34,568 nucleotides of DNA from Streptomyces sp. I05A-00742 (lineage in GTDB: Bacteria > Actinomycetota > Actinomycetes > Streptomycetales > Streptomycetaceae): NCBI RefSeq assembly GCF_013055795.1, contig NZ_JABETO010000051.1:1-34568 (forward strand), in the 5' to 3' direction. The translations under genes were made by a program, and so were the position numbers. The notes beneath the pieces were generated by a model, which ran no database searches, had not been told where the DNA came from, and worked only from the letters and a program-made list of their open reading frames with translations. Shown piece by piece: positions 7,253-16,234 of this stretch (positions are counted from its first letter, which is position 1; each line of letters starts with the position of its first letter).

Positions 7253-8797
7253 TCAGCCCATGAACTTCTTGAATTCATCGGGGAGTTCGAAGTTCTTCGC
7301 GTCCTGCCCCGGAGGCAGGCCCAACGGGTTGCCGGCCCCCTGTTCCCGACGGGCGGCGGCCGCCTGCTCCTCCGCCTTGCGCTTCATCGGGTTGCCGCTC
7401 TGCCGCTTGCCCTTGGCCTGCTTCTGCTGCTTCTTCTTCTTGCCCGCGCCGCCGCCCATGCCCGGGATGCCCGGCATTCCCGGCATGCCGCCGCCCTGCG
7501 CCATGCGCGACATCATCTTGCGCGCCTCGAAGAAGCGCTCGACCAGATTCTTGACCGCGCTGACGTCCACGCCCGAACCCTTGGCGATACGCGCCCGGCG
7601 CGAGCCGTTGATGATCGTCGGGTCCTGGCGCTCGACCGGCGTCATCGACTTGATGATCGCGGCGGTGCGGTCGACGTCGCGCTCGTCCAGGTTGTTGATC
7701 TGGTCCTTGATCTGCCCCATGCCGGGCAGCATCCCCAGCAGCTTGGAGATCGAGCCCATCTTCCGGACCTGCTCCATCTGCGCCAGGAAGTCGTCGAGCG
7801 TGAACTCCTTGGGCCCCTTCGCCAGCTTGGCCGCCATCTTCTCGGCCTCGGCCTGGCTGAAGGTCTGCTCGGCCTTCTCGATCAGGGTGAGCATGTCGCC
7901 CATGTCGAGGATGCGGGACGCCATGCGGTCCGGGTGGAACGCGTCGAAGTCGTCCAGCTTCTCGCCGTTGGAGGCGAACATGATCTGCTTGCCGGTGACG
8001 TGCGCGATGGAGAGCGCCGCACCGCCACGGGCGTCGCCGTCGAGCTTGGACAGCACCACGCCGTCGAAGCCCACGCCGTCCCGGAACGCCTCGGCCGTGT
8101 TGACCGCGTCCTGACCGATCATGGCGTCGACCACGAACAGCGTCTCGTCCGGGTTCACCGCGTCCCGGATGTCCGCCGCCTGCTGCATCATCTCGGCGTC
8201 GATGCCGAGGCGGCCGGCGGTGTCCACCACGACGATGTCGTGGACCTTGGACTTCGCGTACTCGATCGAGTCCTTGGCGACCTGGACCGGGTCACCGACC
8301 CCGTTGCCCGGCTGCGGCGCGTAGACGGCCACCCCGGCGCGCTCGGCGACCACGCTCAGCTGGTTGACCGCGTTCGGGCGCTGCAGGTCACACGCGACCA
8401 GCAGCGGCGAGTGCCCCTGGCTCTTCAGCCAGAGACCGAGCTTTCCGGCGAGCGTCGTCTTACCGGCGCCCTGGAGGCCGGCGAGCATGATGACGGTCGG
8501 GGCCGTCTTGGCGAAGCGGAGGCGGCGGGTCTCGCCGCCCAGGATGCCGACGAGCTCGTCATTGACGATCTTGACGACCTGCTGGGCCGGGTTGAGGGCC
8601 TTGGAGACCTCTTCACCGGTCGCGCGCTCCTTGACCTGCTTGATGAAGGCCCGGACGACCGGCAGCGCGACGTCCGCCTCGAGCAGGGCGATGCGGATCT
8701 CGCGAGCGGTGGCGTCGATGTCCGCCTCGCTCAGGCGCCCCTTGCCGCGGAGGCTCTTGAAGGTGGCTGCGAGGCGATCGGAAAGGGTATCGAACAC
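7253..8797 (-). CDS. ffh: Signal recognition particle protein (SRP54 GTPase)
   Basis: Ffh binds 4.5S RNA and signal sequences of nascent membrane proteins and hands them to FtsY. The 514-residue protein has the N-domain, then G-domain motifs GLQGAGKTT (107-115), DTAGRLG (192-198) and SKLDGDARGG (250-259). A methionine-rich M domain follows, containing GSISKLLGMLPGM and MMSRMAQGGGMPGMPG. The C-terminus is a Lys/Gln/Gly-rich tail (about 445-480). It sits downstream of the nested inverted-repeat element that separates it from glnD, and it partners with ftsY at 16293. Confidence 0.97.
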   Translation of the reverse strand: MFDTLSDRLAATFKSLRGKGRLSEADIDATAREIRIALLEADVALPVVRAFIKQVKERATGEEVSKALNPAQQVVKIVNDELVGILGGETRRLRFAKTAPTVIMLAGLQGAGKTTLAGKLGLWLKSQGHSPLLVACDLQRPNAVNQLSVVAERAGVAVYAPQPGNGVGDPVQVAKDSIEYAKSKVHDIVVVDTAGRLGIDAEMMQQAADIRDAVNPDETLFVVDAMIGQDAVNTAEAFRDGVGFDGVVLSKLDGDARGGAALSIAHVTGKQIMFASNGEKLDDFDAFHPDRMASRILDMGDMLTLIEKAEQTFSQAEAEKMAAKLAKGPKEFTLDDFLAQMEQVRKMGSISKLLGMLPGMGQIKDQINNLDERDVDRTAAIIKSMTPVERQDPTIINGSRRARIAKGSGVDVSAVKNLVERFFEARKMMSRMAQGGGMPGMPGIPGMGGGAGKKKKQQKQAKGKRQSGNPMKRKAEEQAAAARREQGAGNPLGLPPGQDAKNFELPDEFKKFMG

Positions 8798-8870
8798 GGC
8801 GCTCGTCGGTCCTCGGGGTCGGGGGCGGTGGGAATCGCCCTCCAGGGTATCCGTACCGGCGGTGGGGGTA

Positions 8871-9048
8871 GCCCCGGTCCCGCCCTTTCACCGTTTCTTG
8901 CGCGGGGGCAAGCCCCCGCACCCCCGAGCGCGCGTCCTCAAACGCCGGACGGGCTGAGTCAGCCCGTCCGGCGTTTGAGGACAAGCGGCGAAGCCGCTTT
9001 CAAGGGGTCCGGGTCTCCCGGGAAACGGTGAAAGGGCGGGCCCGGGGC
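8871..9048. repeat. Nested inverted-repeat element between glnD and ffh
   Basis: This 178-bp element has outer arms 8871-8896 and 9023-9048, which are inverted copies matching at 25 of 26 positions. Between them are three further hairpins: 8902-8909 with 8912-8919 (8 bp, 2-nt loop), 8934-8955 with 8961-8982 (a perfect 22-bp stem, 5-nt loop) and 8983-8989 with 8993-8999 (7 bp, 3-nt loop). Folded as RNA or single-stranded DNA it would make a long closed stem with three arms. The parts resemble hairpin sequences that recur between Streptomyces genes (from memory). It may terminate glnD transcripts or be a MITE-like element. Confidence 0.85.
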
Positions 9049-9055
9049 ACCCCCC

Positions 9056-11440
9056 TCACACCAGCGCCCGCTCCACCGCCTCAACCACCACCCCCACCTC
9101 CCCCAACCGCTTACCGTCCACCCCCGTCACATAAAACGCATCCACCACACTCGCCCCCAACGTAGAAACATGCGCACTCCGCACCCGAACCCCCGCCCCC
9201 TCCAACGCCCGCCCGATCCGATGCAGCAGCCCAGGAGCATCCTCCGCCCGCACCTCCAGCACCGTCGCATCGTGCGAGCCGCCCTCCGCGACGGTCACGG
9301 ACGGCGGTGGCGAGGCAACAGCCCCACGACGGCGCACCGCGTAGGCCGCCTCGCGTTCGGCCAGCCGGCCGGCGACGTCAAGGGAGCCGTCCAGGGCCCG
9401 GACGAGGTCGTTGCGGAGCCGGGCCGCGTCCGGGAGGTCGCCGTACTCCGCGGCCACCCGCCACCGGAGCAGCAGGACGTCGTCGGGCACGGTCCGCAGG
9501 TCGGCTGTGCGGACGGTCAGGCGGTGCAGGGCGAGGACGCCGGCGGCGGCGGGCAGGACGCCGGGGCGTTCGGGGACGGCGATCAGCAGTTCCGCGCCCT
9601 CGTCGGCGGCGGTCAGGGTGAGGACCGGGCCGCCCGAGGCACGCGCCTCCGACGCCAGGCGCGACTGTTCGGGAGTGGGCGGCGAGGGGGCCGCCCGCAC
9701 CGGGGCCGCCTCCCCCGCCAGGGCCGCCGCCGCACGCCGCACCAGCCCGCCGACCAGCGACGCCCGCCAGTCGTTCCACGCCGCGGGCCCGGTGGCGAGG
9801 GCGTCGGCCTCGGTGAGGGCGTGCAGGAGTTCCAGGGTCCCGGCGTCGGGGACCGCGTCCGTGACCGCGCGGACCGTCGCCGGGTCGTCGAGGTCGCGCC
9901 GGGTCGCGGTCTCGGCGAGCAGCAGGTGGTGGCGGACGAGCGTGGCGAGGACCTCCGTGTCGGCGTCGCCGAAGCCGAGCCGCGGCGCGACCTCGCGGGC
10001 GATGGCCTCGCCCGTCACGGAGTGGTCGCCGGGGCGGCCCTTGCCGAGGTCGTGGAGGAGGGCGGCGACGAGGAGCAGGTCGGGGCGGCCGACGCGGCGG
10101 GTGAGGGCGGCGGCGCGGACGCAGGTCTCGATCAGGTGCCGGTCGACGGTCCAGCGGTGCACGGCGTTGCGCTGCGGGCGGCAGCGGACGTGCTCCCACT
10201 CCGGGAGCAGCCGGGAGACGATCCCCTCCGCCTCCAGCGCCTCCCAGGCCGCGACCGTGTGCTCCCCGGCCCCGAGGAGGGTGACGAAGCGCTCCCGCGC
10301 CTCGTCGGGCCACGGCACCGGCGGCGGCCCGGCGGCCGCCAGCCGCCGCACGGTGTGGGCGGCCAGCGGGAGCCCGGCCTTGGCGGCGGCCGCGGCGGCC
10401 CGCAGGGGCAGCACCGGGTCGCGCTCGGGGCGCGCCGTACGGGCGAGGACCGCCTCGCCGTCCTGTTCGACGACGCCCTCGGCGAGGGGGATCCGCTCGG
10501 GCTCGACGAAGCCCCCGCGTCCGCCGCGGCCCCCGAACACCTTCCGCAGCCGGGGCCGTCCGGAGCGCGCCCGCAGCACGCGGCCGACCTCGCGCCAGAC
10601 GACGTCGGCCGCGTAGGAGACCGTGCCCGCCGCCTCGTAGACCCGGCGCAGCAGGGTGTCCGCGTCGGGGTGGTCCAGGGCGGCGGCGACCTGGTCCTGT
10701 TCCTGGAGGGTGAGGCGGTCGGTGGCGCGGCCGGTGGTGAGGTGGAGGGCGTCGCGGGTGTCGAGCAGCAGGGACCGGGCCGGTTCGAGGCCCTCGCGCG
10801 GGGCGTCGGCGAGCCAGGAGGCGGCGACGGCGCGCAGGGCGGTGGCGTCGCGGAGTCCGCCGCGGGCCTCCTTGAGGTCGGGTTCGAGGAGGAAGCGCAG
10901 TTCGCCCTGGCTCCTGCCGCGGTCCTCGCAGAGTTCGCGGAGTTCGGGCAGCCGGGCGGGGGCGCGGTCGCGCCAGTCCGCGTAGGCGGCGGTCCGGACG
11001 GCGGTGGTGAGGGCGGGGTCGCCGGCGAGGTGGCGGGCGTCGAGCAGGCCGAGGTGGACCTTGAGGTCGGCGTCGGCGGTCCGGCGGGCGCCGTCCGGGG
11101 TGCGGACGGCGTGGTCGAGGGCGATGCCCTGGTCCCAGACCGGGTACCAGAGGCGGTCGGCCACGGCGGCGACGTGCGCGGGGTCGGCGCCGGGCCGGTG
11201 GAGCAGGAGGAGGTCGAGGTCGCTGCGGGGCGAGAGTTCACCGCGGCCGTAGCCGCCGACGGCGACGAGGGCGACGTCGTGGGCGCGGCCGAGGAGGGCG
11301 GCGAGCCAGGCGTCGGTGAGCCGGGCGAGGCCGGTGCGCAGCGCCGGCCCGGTCCGCGGCCCCCCGTGCAGGAGGCGCAGCCGGGCCGCCGCGTAGCAGC
11401 CGGTGCCCGAGTCGGCGGGTTCGAGACGGGTTTCGGTCAA
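9056..11440 (-). CDS. glnD: PII nucleotidyltransferase/nucleotidyl-removing enzyme GlnD
   Basis: GlnD modifies the PII protein in response to nitrogen status. In S. coelicolor it adenylylates GlnK rather than uridylylating it. The 794-residue protein has a nucleotidyltransferase motif GGYGRGELSPRSDLDLL (62-78; metal-binding Asp74 and Asp76). It also has an HD phosphohydrolase motif LLHDLGKG with His463-Asp464, and two C-terminal ACT domains, near LIAVPERPGVLPAAAGVL and VRAEDAPGLLHRIGRALEGA. The start is a TTG at 11438-11440 with GGGAG about 7 nt upstream. It is the last gene of amtB-glnK-glnD, 22 bp after glnK. In S. coelicolor GlnD function here appears distinct from control of glutamine synthetase. 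Confidence 0.96.
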   Translation of the reverse strand: MTETRLEPADSGTGCYAAARLRLLHGGPRTGPALRTGLARLTDAWLAALLGRAHDVALVAVGGYGRGELSPRSDLDLLLLHRPGADPAHVAAVADRLWYPVWDQGIALDHAVRTPDGARRTADADLKVHLGLLDARHLAGDPALTTAVRTAAYADWRDRAPARLPELRELCEDRGRSQGELRFLLEPDLKEARGGLRDATALRAVAASWLADAPREGLEPARSLLLDTRDALHLTTGRATDRLTLQEQDQVAAALDHPDADTLLRRVYEAAGTVSYAADVVWREVGRVLRARSGRPRLRKVFGGRGGRGGFVEPERIPLAEGVVEQDGEAVLARTARPERDPVLPLRAAAAAAKAGLPLAAHTVRRLAAAGPPPVPWPDEARERFVTLLGAGEHTVAAWEALEAEGIVSRLLPEWEHVRCRPQRNAVHRWTVDRHLIETCVRAAALTRRVGRPDLLLVAALLHDLGKGRPGDHSVTGEAIAREVAPRLGFGDADTEVLATLVRHHLLLAETATRRDLDDPATVRAVTDAVPDAGTLELLHALTEADALATGPAAWNDWRASLVGGLVRRAAAALAGEAAPVRAAPSPPTPEQSRLASEARASGGPVLTLTAADEGAELLIAVPERPGVLPAAAGVLALHRLTVRTADLRTVPDDVLLLRWRVAAEYGDLPDAARLRNDLVRALDGSLDVAGRLAEREAAYAVRRRGAVASPPPSVTVAEGGSHDATVLEVRAEDAPGLLHRIGRALEGAGVRVRSAHVSTLGASVVDAFYVTGVDGKRLGEVGVVVEAVERALV

Positions 11441-11462
11441 CTCGGGCTCCCTGGTGGGCGGT

Positions 11463-11801
11463 TCAGAGGGCGTCGGGGCCGCGTTCGCCGGTGCGGACGC
11501 GGACGACCGTCTCGACGGGGACGACCCACACCTTGCCGTCGCCGATCTTCCCGGTGCGTGCGGTTCTGACGATGACGTCGACGACGTCGGCGGCGTCCTG
11601 GTCCTCGACGAGGACCTCTATGCGGGACTTGGGGAGGGTGTCGATCCGGTACTCGGCCCCGCGGTAGACCTCGGTGTGGCCGCGCTGGCGCCCGTGGCCC
11701 TGGACGTCGCTGATGGTGAGTCCCTGGATGCCGAACCGTTGCAGGGCGTCCTTGATCTCGTCGACGCGGTGCGGTTTGACGACGGCGGTGACGAGTTTCA
11801 T
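11463..11801 (-). CDS. glnK: Nitrogen regulatory PII protein GlnK
   Basis: PII proteins are trimeric sensors of ATP/ADP and 2-oxoglutarate; GlnK binds and blocks the ammonium channel AmtB. The 112-residue sequence has the PII start MKLVTAVVKPHRVDEIKDAL and the T-loop GHTEVYRGAEYRIDTLPK. The modification site is Tyr51. The B/C-loop region GKIGDGKVWVVPVE is intact. Its ATG overlaps the amtB stop by 4 bases (ATGA), so translation is coupled. In actinobacteria Tyr51 is adenylylated by GlnD. The alternative name glnB is often used; linkage to amtB supports glnK. Confidence 0.96.
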   Translation of the reverse strand: MKLVTAVVKPHRVDEIKDALQRFGIQGLTISDVQGHGRQRGHTEVYRGAEYRIDTLPKSRIEVLVEDQDAADVVDVIVRTARTGKIGDGKVWVVPVETVVRVRTGERGPDAL

Positions 11802-13078
11802 GCGTCCACCTTCTCGTTCTCCGGCCGCGGGTTCTCCGGCCGTCGGTCGGGCGCGCCGCGGAGGGCCGTGGTGCCGCCCGCCGCGCTGTGGTCGTAGGCG
11901 GTCTCGGCGTGGAACGCCCGGTCGAGGCCGGCGATCTCGTCGTCCTCGGCGGCGCGGAAGCCGACGGTCCGGTCCACGAGCTTCGCCAGGATCCATGAGA
12001 CGGCGAAGGAGTAGGCCATGACCGAGAAGGCCCCGGCGGCCTGGCGGCCGAGCTGTTCGGCGCCGCCGACGCCGTCGACGGCGAGGAGGCCGACGAGGAG
12101 GGTGCCGATGACGCCGCCGACGAGGTGGACGCCGATGACGTCGAGCGAGTCGTCGTAGCCGAGGCGGAACTTGAGGCCGACGGCCCAGGAGCAGACGGCC
12201 CCGGCGACGAGGCCGATGAGGATCGCGCCGAAGGCGTTGACGGCGGCGCCGGACGGGGTAATGGCGACGAGTCCCGCGACGGCTCCGGAGGCTGCGCCCA
12301 GGGTGGTGAAGGCGCCGTGCCGGACGCGTTCGTAGGCGAGCCAGCCGAGCATCGCGGCGCCGGTGGCCACCTGGGTGTTGAGGGCCATGGTGGCGGCGGT
12401 GCCGTTGGCGGCGAGCGCGGAGCCTGCGTTGAAGCCGAACCAGCCGAACCACAGGAGGCTCGCGCCGAGCATCACCAGGGGGAGGCTGTGGGGGCGCATG
12501 GGGTCCTTGCGGAAGCCGATGCGCTTGCCGACGACGAGGAGGGCGGCGAGGGCGCCGATGCCGGCGTTGATGTGGACGGCCGTGCCGCCCGCGAAGTCGA
12601 TCACCTTGAGCTTGAAGAGCCAACCGTCGGCCTGCCAGACCCAGTGGGCGACCGGGAAGTAGACGAGGCTCACCCAGAGGGTGATGAACAGGCACCAGGC
12701 GCTGAACTTCACCCGGTCGGCGAGCGCCCCGCTCATCAGGGCGGGGGTGATCACCGCGAACATCAGCTGGAAGAGGGCGAAGGCGAAGACCGGAATGCCT
12801 TCCTTGCCGCCCGTCAGGGTGTCGGGCCTGATGCCCTTGAGGCCCAGGTGGTCGAAGTTGCCGAGCAGGCCGCCGCCCAGGTCGTCGCCGAAGGCGAGCG
12901 AGTAGCCGTAGAGCACCCACAGCACGGTGACGATGCCCAGCGAGACGAAGGACATCATCAGCATGTTCAGGGCGCTCTTCACCCGGACCATGCCTCCGTA
13001 GAAGAAGGCCAGGCCGGGGGTCATCAGCATCACCAGTGCGGCGCTGATCAGTACGAACGCGGTATCCGCTCCATTCAC
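11798..13078 (-). CDS. amtB: Ammonium transporter AmtB
   Basis: AmtB is a trimeric ammonium/ammonia channel of the inner membrane. The 426-residue protein has about 11 membrane segments. Family motifs include LMTPGLAFFYGGMVR, DFAGGTAVHINAGIGALAAL with the first pore histidine, and GVHLVGGVIGTLLVG with the second. The start is GTG at 13076-13078, with GAGGAG about 10 nt upstream; the open frame continues 58 codons further but is not protein-like there. The C-terminal cytoplasmic tail after AVSWILAKLVDRTVGFR would bind GlnK. A GlnR-type operator lies about 90 bp upstream. Confidence 0.95.
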   Translation of the reverse strand: MNGADTAFVLISAALVMLMTPGLAFFYGGMVRVKSALNMLMMSFVSLGIVTVLWVLYGYSLAFGDDLGGGLLGNFDHLGLKGIRPDTLTGGKEGIPVFAFALFQLMFAVITPALMSGALADRVKFSAWCLFITLWVSLVYFPVAHWVWQADGWLFKLKVIDFAGGTAVHINAGIGALAALLVVGKRIGFRKDPMRPHSLPLVMLGASLLWFGWFGFNAGSALAANGTAATMALNTQVATGAAMLGWLAYERVRHGAFTTLGAASGAVAGLVAITPSGAAVNAFGAILIGLVAGAVCSWAVGLKFRLGYDDSLDVIGVHLVGGVIGTLLVGLLAVDGVGGAEQLGRQAAGAFSVMAYSFAVSWILAKLVDRTVGFRAAEDDEIAGLDRAFHAETAYDHSAAGGTTALRGAPDRRPENPRPENEKVDA

Positions 13079-13166
13079 GATCCGTGTCTCCTCGCAGCGG
13101 GGCCCGTGCCCCCGTGCGGGCGGGGTTCGCTGTGGGCCGGTGTGGCCACGAGGCTGACGCAGCGCG

Positions 13167-13204
13167 GTTTCGGACAGGACAGCCGGCTGTTTCGCGGCGG
13201 TGAC
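13167..13204 (-). promoter_or_regulatory. GlnR-type operator upstream of amtB
   Basis: Read on the minus strand, the sequence is GTCAC-N6-GAAAC-N6-CTGTC-N6-GAAAC, at 13204-13200, 13193-13189, 13182-13178 and 13171-13167. This fits the GlnR consensus of alternating gTnAC and GaAAC half sites on a 22-bp period; the third half site is weak. It lies about 90 bp before the amtB start, and GlnR activates amtB-glnK-glnD under nitrogen limitation in S. coelicolor. The rest of the 363-bp amtB-nsdA gap holds only the tandem repeat at 13264; no gene was seen. Confidence 0.82.
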
Positions 13205-13263
13205 GAAGGCGGCGGGAGTGTTACGGGCGGGTGAATTGCGCTCACCCGGCACCGCACCCGGCC

Positions 13264-13315
13264 CGGCGGCACCGCGGAAGGTCCGGCGGTACCGCGGAAG
13301 GTCCGGCGGCAGGGC
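13264..13315. repeat. 20-bp tandem repeat in the amtB-nsdA gap
   Basis: Two 20-bp units, 13264-13283 and 13284-13303, differ at one position. A partial third unit begins at 13304. No function is evident. Confidence 0.75.
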
Positions 13316-13441
13316 AAACGAGGGCCCGAAAAGGGCCGACCGCGGCGACCGTCCGGTCTGACCTGGCGTTGGGGGAGCCGAGTCGGGCTGTACGGGAGGG
13401 TCGCCGCGGCCGGGTTCAGGGGCCGGAATCGGGCCGGCCGG

Positions 13442-15001
13442 TCATACCGCGTGGGCCGCCTCCACCGATTCCGGCAGGTGGACGGCGAGCTGCTCGGTGA
13501 GGTCACGGACTTCGCCGACGTCGCCGAAGTCGCGGAGCGCGGTGTCCACCGTCTTGCGCAGCCGGTTGTTGACCCGCTCGGAGCGGACCTGTTTGGCGAT
13601 CCGGAGGGCCTTGGTCATATGGGCGGTGGACTCCTCGGGCACCCGCTCCATCAGATCGACGGTGGCCAGGCCGATCAGGTTGAGGGCGTACGAGCGCTGG
13701 TGCTCGCCGTCCTGCTCGAAGAGGCGGACCGCCTCCTCCATCTTGGGCCGGGCGAGCGAGGCGTACGTCGGGCTGCGCCCCGCGACATAGGCGAGGTCGC
13801 GGTAGGAGTGCGCGTTCTCGGCGTTGAGCTCGGCCTCGGAGAAGAAGCGGATCCAGTCCGGATCGGCGTCCCCGGCGCCGCAGTCGGAGAAGCAGTCCTC
13901 CGCCATGCCCACGGCCCGTTTGCACTTGGCGGGCTGCCCCATGCTCGCGTAGGCCCGGGCCTCCATCGCATACAACATGGCCTGGGTGCGCGAGGTGGCC
14001 GTCTCCCGTGATCCGTACTGCCCGAGGTGGACGAGTTCGAGCGCGTCCTCGGGCCGGCCGAGGTGGATCATCTGCCGGCTCATGCTGGAGAGGATGTACG
14101 AGCCGAGGGGCCGGTCGCCGGCCTCCTTCGCGGCGTGCAGGGCCAGCACGAAGTACTTCTGGGCGGTGGGGTGCAGGCCGATGTCGTAGCTCATCCAGCC
14201 CGCGAGCTCGGCGAGTTCGGCGGCCACCTTGAAGAGCCGTTTGGAGGTCTCGTCGGCCTGCGGCTCCTGGAGGAGGTCGGTGACCTCGTGGAGCTGGCCG
14301 ACCACCGCCTTGCGGCGCAGGCCGCCGCCGCACTGGGCGTCCCACGCGCGGAACATCTTGGTGGTGGACTCCAGCAGGTCCAGCTCGGGCCCGGACAGCT
14401 GGGGGCGCCGGGCGCGCTCGGCGACGCCGACCGACGTACCGCCCCCGGACGGTGTGGGGACCAGCCAGCGCTGCATGGGCTCGATCAGGGCGGGCCCGGC
14501 GGAGAGGGCGAGCGAGGTGCCGAGGAAGCCGCGCCGCGCGAGCATCAGGTCGCTGCGGGAGAACTCGCTGATCAGCTCGACGGTCTGGGGGGCGGCCCAG
14601 GGCAGGTCCACGCCCGAGACGGAGGGCGACCGGTGGGCGGTGCGGAGGCCGATGTCCTCCACACCGACGACACAGCCGAACCGCTCGGAGAAGAGCTCGG
14701 AGAGGATCTTCGGGATGGGTTCGCGGGGTTGCTCACCGTCCAGCCAGCGCCGCACCCGGGAGGTGTCGGTGCTGATGTGGTGGGCGCCCAGCTGCCGGGC
14801 CCGGCGGTTGACCTGCCGCGCCAGCTCCCCTTTGGACCAGCCGCTGCGCAGGAACCAGGAGTTGAGCTGATCGTTGGGGCGCTTCTCCGATTTGTCGGCC
14901 TTGTCCACCTTGTCGGCCTTCCCGGACCCCTCGGCCCTGCCGGCCGTGCCCGCACCGTACGCACCGTCGGCACCGCCGGTGCCGCTGACGCTGCCGCCCA
15001 C
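13442..15001 (-). CDS. nsdA: NsdA, TPR-type negative regulator of differentiation
   Basis: NsdA (SCO5582 in S. coelicolor) lowers sporulation and antibiotic production; its loss boosts actinorhodin. The recognisable N-terminal block is NDQLNSWFLRSGWSKGELAR, then STDTSRVRRWLDGEQPREPI, which resembles a helix-turn-helix-like segment. A long alpha-helical region with tetratricopeptide-like repeats follows, including ALELVHLGQYGSRETA and EEAVRLFEQDGEHQRSYAL. The product has 519 residues from the GTG at 14999-15001, which has GGGGG about 8 nt upstream. A longer frame opens with a GTG at 15070 but has no ribosome binding site. The N-terminal 45 or so residues are Gly/Ala/Lys-rich and variable. The gene sits between the nitrogen operon and a divergent primase-like gene. 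Confidence 0.9.
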   Translation of the reverse strand: MGGSVSGTGGADGAYGAGTAGRAEGSGKADKVDKADKSEKRPNDQLNSWFLRSGWSKGELARQVNRRARQLGAHHISTDTSRVRRWLDGEQPREPIPKILSELFSERFGCVVGVEDIGLRTAHRSPSVSGVDLPWAAPQTVELISEFSRSDLMLARRGFLGTSLALSAGPALIEPMQRWLVPTPSGGGTSVGVAERARRPQLSGPELDLLESTTKMFRAWDAQCGGGLRRKAVVGQLHEVTDLLQEPQADETSKRLFKVAAELAELAGWMSYDIGLHPTAQKYFVLALHAAKEAGDRPLGSYILSSMSRQMIHLGRPEDALELVHLGQYGSRETATSRTQAMLYAMEARAYASMGQPAKCKRAVGMAEDCFSDCGAGDADPDWIRFFSEAELNAENAHSYRDLAYVAGRSPTYASLARPKMEEAVRLFEQDGEHQRSYALNLIGLATVDLMERVPEESTAHMTKALRIAKQVRSERVNNRLRKTVDTALRDFGDVGEVRDLTEQLAVHLPESVEAAHAV

Positions 15002-15522
15002 TGGAACGCCCCCATCCAGACCGTCCGTTCCTGCGCGTCGCCCGCGCGGAACCGCTGAGTCGCGAACCACCGGCGCACCACGCCGCGCACGTCATCCGCC
15101 CGTCCGCGCCGCACCGTTCGCGGCGCTGTCCGCACCGCCGCCCGCGGCACTCGGGCCGAACGGGCGTGAACGCGGACGAGCATGAACGTGGTGGCGGCAC
15201 CCGGTGGCACCGCCGCGGTTCACACACCGAAAGTAATCCTACGATCACGGTCGAAGCGAGCGCTGTCGAGTAAACGCCACCATTCGCCACCCCAAGGAAT
15301 GAACGCATGGGGCCTGCCGCGCGCTTGACTTGACATGCGCACCAGAGAGCAGAGGAAGGGCCTCCCGGCAAGAGGTGGATCGATGCGCGCCACGGCGCGC
15401 ATCGCAGGTCACACCACCTGTCGCACACCTTCGCGCTTCCCTGAAGGAGGTCGTCCGCGACGGTGCGTGTCCGGGACACTCCGACCCGTAACCAACCGCG
15501 AAGAGGACCCGTTGGAGGGGGC
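15002..15522. other. Divergent intergenic region nsdA / primase-like gene
   Basis: These 521 bp contain no supported gene. The segment 15228-15350 is less GC-rich than its surroundings and probably holds promoters for both flanking genes. It includes a TTGAC-like stretch at about 15324-15335, but no -10 box at a proper distance stands out. Confidence 0.5.
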
Positions 15523-16194
15523 ATGGGCTTCACAATCGGCGGTATCCGGGACCTGCGTTCGAGCTCTCGGCGCCGGGGCCGCGCGTCCGATGCCGTGACC
15601 GTCGTCGCGGAGTGCACCGGGCTGTGGGGCTGGGACGTGGCGCCCGGGGCACGCGCGGTGCGCACGGGACAGCAAGTGTCGTGTTCGTGCGGCGCCGGCG
15701 ACTGCCCCTCCCCCGGGGCCCATCCCCTCTCCTTCGCCCCGGTGGTCCCGGCGGGCGCCACGCTGGACGAGGCCGCGACGGCCTGGGCGCAGGTGCCCGG
15801 GGCGGCCGTACTGCTCCCCGTGGGACGGTCGTTCGACGTCCTGGAGGTCGCCGAGGCGGCCGGGCGGCACGCCCTGGCCCGGCTGGAGCGGATGGGTCTG
15901 CCGCTGGGGCCGGTGGCCCTCACCCCGCACGGCCGCGCGCTGTTCTTCGTCGCTCCGGGCGCCGCGGCCGAACTCCCGCAGCTGCTCTACCGGATGGGCT
16001 GGGACGACGCCCGGCTCGACCTGCACGGACTGGGCGTCGGCGACCATGTCACCGCGCCGCCCTCCGACTTCGCCGGGCTCGGCCCGATGCGCTGGCTGCG
16101 CCCCCCGGCCCTGGACACCGCCAACCGGCCGCCGGAGGCCCGGCTGCTGCTGGGCACGCTCGCCTACGTCTGTCACCGCTCGGGCATGGCCTGA
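15523..16194 (+). CDS. Bifunctional DNA primase/polymerase-type domain protein
   Basis: The 223-residue protein matches the stand-alone prim-pol N-terminal domain proteins common in Streptomyces (the SCO5581 position, from memory). Visible marks are the cysteine cluster CSCGAGDCPSPGAHPL at about residues 54-69, typical of this family's N-terminal part, and then ATAWAQVPGAAVLLPVG. I cannot place an obvious catalytic acidic triad, so polymerase activity is not shown. The start at 15523 is supported by GGAGGGG 3-9 nt upstream. It is divergent from nsdA and convergent with ftsY, with which it shares a terminator. Confidence 0.8.
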   Translation: MGFTIGGIRDLRSSSRRRGRASDAVTVVAECTGLWGWDVAPGARAVRTGQQVSCSCGAGDCPSPGAHPLSFAPVVPAGATLDEAATAWAQVPGAAVLLPVGRSFDVLEVAEAAGRHALARLERMGLPLGPVALTPHGRALFFVAPGAAAELPQLLYRMGWDDARLDLHGLGVGDHVTAPPSDFAGLGPMRWLRPPALDTANRPPEARLLLGTLAYVCHRSGMA

Positions 16195-16234
16195 GCGCCG
16201 CGGGGGCCCGAAACCGCGAGGGCCCGGGAATGCA

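Noticed and set aside
9170..11569. Plus-strand frame antisense to glnD
   Set aside because: Its Gly/Val/Arg-rich translation mirrors glnD codons; glnD has clear catalytic motifs.
15002..15070. Longer nsdA start at 15070
   Set aside because: No ribosome binding site precedes it, and the added residues are low complexity; the GTG at 14999-15001 is better placed, though not proven.
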